Part shown: piece by piece, positions 1 through 5,435 of the stretch
How positions within the stretch are numbered: the stretch's first letter is position 1
Layout of the letters: every line of letters starts with the position of its first letter
NCBI GenBank assembly: GCA_030044455.1
Contig: JASHVU010000722.1
Coordinates: forward strand, 1-5,435
Source of the DNA: Acidobacteriaceae bacterium
GTDB taxonomy: Bacteria > Acidobacteriota > Terriglobia > Terriglobales > Acidobacteriaceae
Length of the DNA: 5,435 nt
Direction: 5' to 3'
Made by a program: the position numbers and the translations under genes
Notes under the pieces: generated by a model
Database searches by the model: none
Told to the model about the DNA's origin: nothing
The model's input: only the letters and a program-made list of their open reading frames with translations

Positions 1-39
1 ATCGCGGCCACGCGCTCGTTTCACAAGAGGCTGGAGTAG
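1..39 (+). CDS. C-terminal end of upstream gene, probably an ABC-2 permease (partial)
   Basis: Frame 1 is open from the window edge and ends at TAG 37-39, giving the tail IAATRSFHKRLE. It stops 12 nt before the permease start, and that gene's Shine-Dalgarno overlaps this stop codon, so the two are very probably co-transcribed. The tail resembles the end of the downstream permease (IAILRFNKAVE): a hydrophobic end of a last membrane helix, then an Arg/Phe/Lys cluster and a terminal Glu. YbhS/YbhR-type exporters usually come as two adjacent permease genes, so a sister permease is the natural guess. Only 12 codons are visible, so the family is inference; the existence of an upstream gene end is better supported. 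Confidence 0.5.
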   Translation: MAATRSFHKRLE

Positions 40-43
40 GGAG
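38..43 (+). promoter_or_regulatory. Ribosome binding site of the ABC-2 permease
   Basis: AGGGAG lies 8 nt before ATG 52 and overlaps the TAG stop (37-39) of the preceding gene. The spacing is ideal and fixes the start at 52. The overlap suggests translational coupling within one operon. Confidence 0.7.
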
Positions 44-51
44 AAGAATCA

Positions 52-1185
52 ATGTTCGCGCGGCTCAAACAAATGCTCATCAAGGAGTTCATCCAGACCC
101 TGCGCGACAAGCGCACGCGCCTCATCCTCATCGCCCCGCCCATCGTCCAAATGCTCATCTTCGGTTATGCGGCTACGTTCGAGATTCATCACGTCGCCAC
201 CGTGGTGCTCGACCAGGATCACAGTCAGCAAAGCCGTGAACTTATTTCGCGTTTCACATCGAGCCCGTACTTCGACGTTGAGCGCCAGCTCACCGACCGC
301 AGCCAGGTTCGCGACCTGATCGATCGTGGCGACACAACTGTGGCTCTCGAGATCGATGCAGGTTTCGCCCGGAAGCTCGAAAAAGGCGAAACCGCGCCGG
401 TACAGGTGATCGTCGACGCCACCAACTCCAACACTGCCCTCATTGCATCGGCTTACGTTTCGCAGATCGCTCTCGACTTCGCCCGCCAGTCGCAACAGGT
501 TCGCTTGAGCCGCATTGCGCCGGCCCTCATCTCTCAAGTTCCGTCGGTCTCTCTTGAACAGCGCCCCTGGTACAACGTCAACGTCAGCAGCCGCTGGTTT
601 TTTGTGCCAGGCGTCATCGGCAGCCTCGCGCTGGTCCTGGTCATCACGCTCACTGCTTTTGCCGTGGTCCGGGAACGCGAGATCGGCACGCTCGAGCAGA
701 TCATGGTCACGCCGATCCGGCCATTTGAGTTCATCCTGGGCAAGACCCTGCCGTTCTTCCTTATAGGACTCTTCGATGTCGCGCTCATCGCTGTTGTGGG
801 CACGTTATGGTTCCAGGTGCCGTTTCGCGGCCACATCGCCGTGCTGGCACTCGGTTCAATTCTTTTCCTCATCTGCATGCTGGGCGCAGGGCTGCTTATC
901 TCCACCGTCTCATCCACTCAGCAGCAGGCCATGGTCACCGCCTTCTTTTTCATCATGCCGGCCATCACCTTCTCCGGCTTCGGATTTCCCATCGCCACCA
1001 TGCCTGTCTGGCTGCAATATTGCACCTACCTGAGCCCATTGCGCTACTTCCTCGTTGTCCTGCGCGCAACCTACCTGAAAGGCATTGGCCTGGACATCCT
1101 TTGGCCGCAGATGGCCGCCATGGGCGCGCTGGGATTCGGCCTGCTGATGATTGCCATCCTGCGTTTCAATAAAGCCGTCGAATGA
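52..1185 (+). CDS. ABC-2 type transporter permease (YbhR/YbhS/YhhJ-like)
   Basis: This is a complete 377-residue inner-membrane permease of the ABC2_membrane_3 type, close to the usual length of about 370. A cytoplasmic N-terminus (KEFIQTLRDKRTR, 11-23) leads into TM1 (about 24-43, with PPIVQMLIFGYA). An extracytoplasmic domain of about 138 residues follows (44-181), then five further membrane segments near 182-206, 230-254, 261-287, 293-315 and 347-370. The family hallmarks are the coupling segment REREIGTLEQIMVTP (207-221) and SGFGFPIATMP (308-318) followed by LSPLRYFLVVLR (327-338). Such permeases pair with an ATPase and often a periplasmic HlyD-like adaptor to export drugs or other hydrophobic compounds; the substrate cannot be read from the sequence. 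ATG 52 has a strong RBS and follows another gene by 12 nt, so it is probably the last gene of a ybhG-F-S-R-like operon. No ATPase is in the window. Confidence 0.93.
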   Translation: MFARLKQMLIKEFIQTLRDKRTRLILIAPPIVQMLIFGYAATFEIHHVATVVLDQDHSQQSRELISRFTSSPYFDVERQLTDRSQVRDLIDRGDTTVALEIDAGFARKLEKGETAPVQVIVDATNSNTALIASAYVSQIALDFARQSQQVRLSRIAPALISQVPSVSLEQRPWYNVNVSSRWFFVPGVIGSLALVLVITLTAFAVVREREIGTLEQIMVTPIRPFEFILGKTLPFFLIGLFDVALIAVVGTLWFQVPFRGHIAVLALGSILFLICMLGAGLLISTVSSTQQQAMVTAFFFIMPAITFSGFGFPIATMPVWLQYCTYLSPLRYFLVVLRATYLKGIGLDILWPQMAAMGALGFGLLMIAILRFNKAVE

Positions 1186-1411
1186 TCCCGATTTCCACTC
1201 TCTCCGGCCGGCGATGCTCCGAGTGCAATCTGATGCGCGAGTGTGAGACAATTCCCCTCCGGCTGAGATCAGGGCCGGTCATTTATCCTTCATGGGAGCA
1301 GAGTGAATCCCTGACAGGCTGTCCAAAAACCTTGCTGATGTGCGCCAAGTGTCAGGGCACGGCTTTACAAGCTGCGAAAAACTCGTCTTGGTATCGTTTT
1401 GTAACAATGGC

Positions 1412-1430
1412 GCGGCCTTAGCCGGGCCGC
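1412..1430. repeat. Palindromic core, GCGGCC/GGCCGC stem
   Basis: GCGGCC (1412-1417) pairs with GGCCGC (1425-1430) around a 7-nt loop, TTAGCCG. An alternative shorter pairing, CGGC/GCCG around CTTA (1413-1424), is also possible. It is followed by AAGCGTTTTCC, not a T tract, so it looks more like a REP-type core than an intrinsic terminator. Confidence 0.5.
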
Positions 1431-1451
1431 AAGCGTTTTCCTCTTAACGTC

Positions 1452-1463
1452 GGGCTTCAGCCC
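1452..1463. repeat. Palindromic core GGGCT-TC-AGCCC
   Basis: A perfect 5-bp inverted repeat has a 2-nt centre. The centre geometry (arm, 2 nt, arm with ..CT/AG..) is the same as in the palindrome found inside the GH13 coding sequence at 5092-5109. Confidence 0.5.
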
Positions 1464-1581
1464 CTGAGGGATGGTTTTCCGACACTTCGCAATGAGGTAT
1501 GAGTTTTCGCCACCTGCTAAGGCACTGTTCGCGATCTGGACACATTCTCCAGGCCGCAAAACGTGCGCATCTAACCATACT

Positions 1582-1634
1582 AAGCACTCCGGCGCAGGCC
1601 GGTGAAGCACCGAATCAAGCGTAAGCACCGGGAG
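1582..1634 (+). promoter_or_regulatory. Leader with RBS and competing hairpins before the GH13 gene
   Basis: The likely Shine-Dalgarno GGGAG (1630-1634) lies 11 nt before ATG 1646 and 14 nt before ATG 1649, which favours the first. Upstream, AAGCAC occurs three times (1582, 1605, 1623), twice as AAGCACCG. The segment CCGGTG (1599-1604) can pair locally through CGGTG with CACCG (1608-1612), or with CACCGG (1626-1631), which would cover the first bases of the Shine-Dalgarno. A CCGGC/GCCGG hairpin (1589-1593/1598-1602) competes with both. The RBS is reasonable; the regulatory role of the folding is speculative. Confidence 0.35.
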
Positions 1635-1645
1635 TTCGACGGCTG

Positions 1646-4600
1646 ATGATGGAATTCCATATCTCGCTCGAGGCGCGCGAGCGCTACCAGTTCGCCGAAT
1701 CCCTCTTCTCCTACAACGGCAACGTCGTCTTCGCCAGCATGGGTGCGTGCCGCGAGTTTGCCCACCACATGAACTCCGTCCGCGAGGCGCACAAATATCC
1801 TGAGCGCGCGGTGCACGCCGGTCAGTTGTGGGCCATGGGCCTGATTGACGAGGTCAGCCACGTGCTGATGGCCCGCTACCGTGAGCAGTTCGATCCTGAA
1901 GTGATGACCCGCGCGCTCGACTGGTTCAGCCAGCAGGTTGGTCCGGAGGCCGTCGACACCATGTTGCTGGCCTTCGTCGAGCAGTTCCCCGGCCAGACCG
2001 TGATCCGCGGCCTCGAGACTCCAAGGAAGTGGCTGGCCGGTTCAACCGGTAACACTCCGCATCGGGCCGCTGCGCTTGAAGAACTGCTTCTCCTCTGGAC
2101 GGCCAACCGCAATCAGGCTTTTCGCCCCTTTGAGGAGCTTTTCGAAGACAAATCGCTGGCCGAAAGAACCGTCTACCGCCAGGTAATCGCGCAAATGCCG
2201 GAGTACTTCCGAACCCGCCCGCTGATTCCCATTCCCGACGCCAAGCCGCTCAGCCTGTTCGATCTGTTGCGCGCGCCTGCTGAGGGTTCGCCCGCTTCGC
2301 TTGCCGATCAACTTCAGCTTATCCGCAAGCTATGGAAGCCTCTGCTCGGCGAAGATGTCGAGCGGCTCATCCAGGTGGCCGGAGAGATTTTGCGCGAAGA
2401 GGAACTCGCCATCTGGATGCAATTCAACCCGCCCGCCGCCCAGGCCCGCGCCGCCGCCGAGGCCGCGGCCAGGCGCCGCTGGGAGACAGGTACCCAACAA
2501 TGGCCCTCCATCGTCAGCACAGCCCAGGTTCCGGTCTTCGGCGATCCCGCTCACGAGTACGAAAAATTTTCGCCCGATACGGCATGGATGCCCACCACCG
2601 TGCTGATCGCCAAGAGCACTTACGTGTGGCTCGCGCAGATGAGCCGTCAATACGGCCGCCACATTGGCCGCCTCGACGAGATTCCCGACCAAGAACTGGC
2701 CACCCTCGCGCGTCGCGGCATCAATACGTTATGGCTCATCGGGGTTTGGGAACGCAGTCGCGCGTCAAAGACTATCAAGCAGCTTTGCGGCAACAGCGAC
2801 GCGGTTGCCTCGGCCTACTCGCTCTACGACTACACCATCGCCGACGACCTTGGCGGCGAGTCGGCCTACATCAATTTGCGCGACCGCTCCTATCGCCATG
2901 GCGTGCGCCTGGCCAGCGACATGGTTCCCAACCACATGGGCATCGACTCATCATGGGTGGTCGAACACCCCGAGTGGTTCATGTCGCGCAGCGACTCGCC
3001 CTATCCTGCGTACTCCTTCAACGGGCCCGATCTTTCCAATGACGGCCGCGTCGAAATCAAAATCGAGGATCATTATTTTGAGCAGACCGATGCCGCCGTC
3101 GTCTTCCGCCGCCGCGACAAGGCCACTGGAGAGATCCGCTACGTCTACCACGGCAACGACGGCACCAGCTTCCCATGGAACGACACTGCCCAACTCGACT
3201 ACCTGAACCCCGCCGTGCGCGAGCAGGTTATCCAGACCATCCTCCATGTCGCGCGACTCTTCCCGGTGATCCGCTTCGATGCAGCCATGACGCTGGCCAA
3301 GCGGCATTTTCACCGACTCTGGTTTCCTGGTCCCGGCTCAAGTGGCGCCATTCCTTCGCGCGCCGAGTACGGCATGAGCCAGGCGGATTTTGACCGCGCC
3401 ATGCCACATGAGTTCTGGCGCGAGGTGGTCGACAGGGTCGCGGCAGAGGTGCCGGGAACGCTGCTCTTGGCAGAAGCCTTCTGGCTCATGGAAGGCTACT
3501 TCGTCCGCACCCTCGGCATGCATCGCGTCTACAACTCCGCCTTCATGGTCATGCTGCGAGACGAAGACAACGCCAAGTACCGTTCGGTTCTCAAAAACAC
3601 GCTCGAGTTTGATCCCGACATCATGAAGCGCTACGTCAACTTCATGTCGAATCCCGATGAAAGAACGGCAATTGATCAGTTCGGCAAGGGCGACAAGTGC
3701 TTTGGCGTTGCCGCCATGATGGCCACGCTGCCAGGCCTGCCCATGTTCGGCCACGGCCAGGTCGAGGGGTTCACCGAAAAATACGGCATGGAGTACCGCT
3801 GGCCGCGATACGAAGAAAATCCTGACCACTGGCTCGTCGAGCGCCACGACCGCGAAATTGCACCCCTGCTCAAACGACGCTGGCTCTTTGCCGAGAGCGA
3901 GAACTTTCTGCTCTATGACTTCTTTACCGCCAATGGCTCGGTTGATGAAAACGTCTTCGCCTACTCCAACCGCACCGGCGGCGAGCGTGCGCTGGTTGTC
4001 TACAACAACCGCTACGGATCGACACATGGTACGATCGACAATTCGGCGGCCTATGCCGACAAAGGGTCAGGCCAGCTCAAGCAGCGACGCCTGCGCGAAG
4101 GGCTGGGACTGAGTGCCGACCCAATCGCTGTTCTGGCTTTCCGCGATTCGCTCACCGGCCTCGAATATCTGCGCCGCGCCCATGACTTGCTCGAACGCGG
4201 TCTAACGCTTGAGCTCAATGCCTATCAGTCTCACGTCTTTCTCGACTGGCGCGAGCTCAAGCCCACCCTTCAGCAGCCCTGGGACAAGCTCAGCGATCAG
4301 CTTGCCGGCCACGGGGTTCCCAATCTCGACGACGCTCTCGTCGATCTCGGCCTCCGCCCCGCGCACGATGCGTTGCGCAAGCTGCTCGATCCCGCCATCG
4401 TCAGGCAATTTGCCGATCTCGCCGACCAACCGCGTGCCGTTCCCGCTGCCGACCGGCCCACCGAACGCGAGCGCGGCGGATACTTCGACCAGGTCTGGGA
4501 GCGTACTGAGAGATTCCTCAAGCAGGCGCAGGTTGCCTACGCATCACGCCTCGCCGAGGCCGGACAGCCGGTTGCTCCCTCCCAGCCCATCGACATTGGC

Positions 4601-5435
4601 TCGTTCGCGCTCGTCTTCCGTCGCCGATTGCGTGCCGCCATGCGCCTGCCGAGTGTTGAATCGCTCTTCCCCTCGCCGTGGACTGTTGCGGCGCGCCGTA
4701 TGTTGCCCAGCCCGAGCCCGGAGTTCACGGCTACGGCCATGTGGGGACCGATCTTTGCATGGTGCGCGCTCGAACTGTTGGCCGAGACCGTTGACGGTGA
4801 GAATCCCGAACGCGCGGCGCTCGATCTCTTTGACCGCTTGCGCTTGCGCGAACCGTTCGCCCGCGCCTTTACCGCACTCGGCTTTGAAGGCGAGCAAGGC
4901 TGGCGTGTAGCCGCGCGCATTAAGGTGGTGCTGCTCACCGGTGCCGGCGTTGGCGCTCAAGAAAAGGAGACAGGCCCTTCACCCGCTTCAGAGTTACCGA
5001 CAACCCCCGCATCCATTCCGTCGACAAGCCTCGAATCTGTCGCACCGAGCTCCAGTCCCCGGTCCCCATCGTCGGTCCCAGTATTCGTAGCGCCGGACTC
5101 CAGTCCGGCCGTCCTGGCAGGGTCCACGTTGCCAGACGTCTCAGTTTCCGAAACCGAAACCCGCGAAGCAAAGTCGGGCGCTCCTGCTCCCTCGCACTTG
5201 GAGAACCGGGAAGGGAAGCCGGAGCCTTCGATACCTCCACCTGATTCCCCCAACGTTGTCCTCGCGCCCTCGCTCTGGCTCGACCCCGACGTCCGCTGGC
5301 TCACCGGCGTACACGAGGCGGAGGGCCACATTTACCTGCTCCGCGAACGCTACGAAGAACTGCTCTGGTGGATGCTGATGCCGTCGCTCCTGAAGATCGC
5401 TGGCCAGGCTTCGCCCGATCGCGCCGCTGTCGCAG
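1646..5435 (+). CDS. Large alpha-amylase family (GH13) protein, C-terminus beyond the window
   Basis: An open frame of 1263 codons with no stop before the edge. In-frame TAA at 1622-1624 limits the start to ATG 1646 or 1649; MEFHIS at the second Met looks like the family's usual beginning. No signal peptide is seen, so it is probably cytoplasmic. Order: helical N-terminal region (1-300, with an Ala/Arg-rich helix near 264-280); TIM barrel (about 319-745); beta domain C (about 750-868); helical region (870-1104); Pro/Ser linker (1105-1202); start of a last domain (LWLDPDVRWLTG onward). GH13 motifs: region I DMVPNH (425-430), region V-like QLDYLN (516-521), region II RFDAA with nucleophile Asp545, region III Glu610 in LLLAEAF, region IV FMSNPDER with Asp671, and a loop at 697-717 (GLPMFGHGQ, then EKYGMEY). 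HPEWF (441-445) and the Asn-Pro-Asp of region IV recall GlgE-type maltosyltransferases. It probably acts on alpha-glucans such as glycogen; hydrolase versus transferase is undecided. Confidence 0.9.
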   Translation, partial: MMEFHISLEARERYQFAESLFSYNGNVVFASMGACREFAHHMNSVREAHKYPERAVHAGQLWAMGLIDEVSHVLMARYREQFDPEVMTRALDWFSQQVGPEAVDTMLLAFVEQFPGQTVIRGLETPRKWLAGSTGNTPHRAAALEELLLLWTANRNQAFRPFEELFEDKSLAERTVYRQVIAQMPEYFRTRPLIPIPDAKPLSLFDLLRAPAEGSPASLADQLQLIRKLWKPLLGEDVERLIQVAGEILREEELAIWMQFNPPAAQARAAAEAAARRRWETGTQQWPSIVSTAQVPVFGDPAHEYEKFSPDTAWMPTTVLIAKSTYVWLAQMSRQYGRHIGRLDEIPDQELATLARRGINTLWLIGVWERSRASKTIKQLCGNSDAVASAYSLYDYTIADDLGGESAYINLRDRSYRHGVRLASDMVPNHMGIDSSWVVEHPEWFMSRSDSPYPAYSFNGPDLSNDGRVEIKIEDHYFEQTDAAVVFRRRDKATGEIRYVYHGNDGTSFPWNDTAQLDYLNPAVREQVIQTILHVARLFPVIRFDAAMTLAKRHFHRLWFPGPGSSGAIPSRAEYGMSQADFDRAMPHEFWREVVDRVAAEVPGTLLLAEAFWLMEGYFVRTLGMHRVYNSAFMVMLRDEDNAKYRSVLKNTLEFDPDIMKRYVNFMSNPDERTAIDQFGKGDKCFGVAAMMATLPGLPMFGHGQVEGFTEKYGMEYRWPRYEENPDHWLVERHDREIAPLLKRRWLFAESENFLLYDFFTANGSVDENVFAYSNRTGGERALVVYNNRYGSTHGTIDNSAAYADKGSGQLKQRRLREGLGLSADPIAVLAFRDSLTGLEYLRRAHDLLERGLTLELNAYQSHVFLDWRELKPTLQQPWDKLSDQLAGHGVPNLDDALVDLGLRPAHDALRKLLDPAIVRQFADLADQPRAVPAADRPTERERGGYFDQVWERTERFLKQAQVAYASRLAEAGQPVAPSQPIDIGSFALVFRRRLRAAMRLPSVESLFPSPWTVAARRMLPSPSPEFTATAMWGPIFAWCALELLAETVDGENPERAALDLFDRLRLREPFARAFTALGFEGEQGWRVAARIKVVLLTGAGVGAQEKETGPSPASELPTTPASIPSTSLESVAPSSSPRSPSSVPVFVAPDSSPAVLAGSTLPDVSVSETETREAKSGAPAPSHLENREGKPEPSIPPPDSPNVVLAPSLWLDPDVRWLTGVHEAEGHIYLLRERYEELLWWMLMPSLLKIAGQASPDRAAVA
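4958..5251 (+). other. Pro/Ser-rich interdomain linker of the GH13 protein
   Basis: Residues 1105-1202 contain about 20 Pro, 21 Ser and 7 Thr, with almost no aromatic residues and no Cys, so the stretch is predicted to be disordered. It joins a helical region ending at RIKVVLL to a folded-looking segment beginning LAPSLWLDPDVRW. Codon use shifts here: TTA, ATA, GTA, TCA and ACA appear, whereas the flanks strongly prefer C or G in third position. The DNA contains repeated (A/G)GTCCC words (5054-5067, 5074-5080, 5121-5125) and two dyads, which suggests a recent insertion or expansion rather than ancestral coding sequence. Confidence 0.75.
5092..5109. repeat. Perfect palindrome inside the GH13 coding sequence
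   Basis: GCCGGACT (5092-5099) and AGTCCGGC (5102-5109) form a perfect 8-bp inverted repeat around CC. Just downstream, CTGGCA (5114-5119) pairs with TGCCAG (5130-5135) around a 10-nt loop. The first palindrome has the same arm-2nt-arm design as 1452-1463 in the spacer. Read in frame it encodes part of APDSSPAV in the disordered linker. Confidence 0.6.

Larger units (their letters stand above)
1311..1510. repeat. Cluster of REP-like palindromic modules
   Basis: Three short cores of similar design occur here: a left half-core CACGGCTTTA (1358-1367), a fuller palindrome at 1412-1430, and GGGCTTCAGCCC (1452-1463). Each has a GC-rich arm, a TTA or TTCA centre and, except the first, a matching arm. 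The flanking words AAGTGTC (1347-1353) and GCGAAAAACTC (1374-1384) recur in inverted orientation as GACACTT (1481-1487) and GAGTTTTCGC (1501-1510). From memory, these words resemble intergenic palindromic repeats common in acidobacterial genomes. That needs a genome-wide count, since only one locus is visible. Confidence 0.5.
1186..1645. other. 460-bp intergenic spacer with repeat-like modules and no convincing gene
   Basis: The spacer separates the permease from the GH13 gene. Both strands contain only short open frames without family resemblance, and these run through the palindromic modules described separately. Small dyads include GACAG-G-CTGTC at 1313-1323 and CCGGC/GCCGG at 1259-1263/1274-1278 (10-nt loop, no T tract after it, so not a good intrinsic terminator). 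I could not find a -35/-10 pair with good spacing, so the promoter of the downstream gene is unplaced but should lie here or just upstream. Confidence 0.7.

Noticed and set aside
1259..1278. CCGGC/GCCGG hairpin as a terminator for the permease operon
   Set aside because: The stem is only 5 bp with a 10-nt loop, and the following TCATTTATCC is not a T tract. Termination may occur nearby, but this does not show it.
1311..1340. CTGACA at 1311-1316 as a -35 box
   Set aside because: About 17 nt further on the sequence is GCTGAT, which is not a usable -10 box, and the CTGACA is part of the GACAG/CTGTC dyad.
1182..1421. A 79-codon frame whose ATG overlaps the permease stop (ATGA), with several Cys residues
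   Set aside because: The ATGA overlap is tempting, but no RBS or family resemblance supports it. Its second half (MCAKCQGTAL and on) is just the translation of the repeat-like module at 1347-1384, and it ends inside the next palindrome.
1365..1628. An 87-codon minus-strand frame in the spacer
   Set aside because: It runs across the palindromic modules in reverse and shows no recognisable domain or good ribosome binding site.
2332..3042. A 236-codon + strand frame overlapping the GH13 gene in another phase
   Set aside because: It is Arg/Pro/His-rich with no recognisable fold, overlapping conserved GH13 sequence in frame 2; a typical shadow in GC-rich DNA.
3338..4027. A 229-codon minus-strand frame opposite the GH13 barrel
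   Set aside because: The + strand frame here encodes the clear catalytic motifs (Glu610, Asp671). The antisense frame is a by-product of high GC and strong third-position C/G bias.
4209..4910. A 233-codon Ser/Pro-rich + strand frame
   Set aside because: It overlaps domain C and the helical region of the GH13 protein in another phase; its composition is what shifted high-GC codons give.
1646..5435. Naming the large protein GlgE, trehalose synthase or a specific amylase
   Set aside because: Some words are GlgE-like, but region II differs and the extensions match none of the named enzymes, so a specific gene symbol is not justified.

Overview
The window is GC-rich, tightly packed, and has all its real genes on the + strand. 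The best guess for the source is a member of the Acidobacteriota (Terriglobia-like). This rests on recognising the large amylase-family protein and a style of short palindromic intergenic repeat (GGCTTTAGCC / GGGCTTCAGCCC-like cores) that I associate with that phylum. Both points come from memory, not from a search.

Layout: (1) bases 1-39 hold the last 12 codons of an upstream gene, probably a sister ABC-2 permease. (2) Bases 52-1185 are a complete ABC-2 type permease of the YbhS/YbhR/YhhJ kind, 12 nt downstream, with its Shine-Dalgarno overlapping the previous stop codon; this is the end of an efflux operon. (3) Bases 1186-1645 are a 460-bp gap with no convincing gene. It carries a cluster of palindromic repeat-like modules (about 1311-1510) and a small hairpin-prone leader just before the next start. 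(4) From 1646 to the window edge runs one very long open frame (1263 codons, no stop reached). It is a cytoplasmic GH13 (alpha-amylase clan) protein with an all-helical N-terminal extension, a TIM barrel with intact Asp545/Glu610/Asp671, a C-terminal beta domain, a further helical region, a Pro/Ser-rich linker of about 100 residues, and the start of a last domain.

The two transcription units look unrelated: an inner-membrane exporter and a cytoplasmic alpha-glucan enzyme, separated by the repeat-bearing spacer. The most interesting points are the unusual architecture of the GH13 protein, its region IV (Asn-Pro-Asp in place of Asn-His-Asp), and the Pro/Ser linker. The linker DNA contains a perfect 8-bp-arm palindrome resembling those in the intergenic spacer, which suggests that a mobile palindromic repeat was domesticated inside a coding sequence. 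I see no tRNA, rRNA, CRISPR array, insertion sequence or phage gene.
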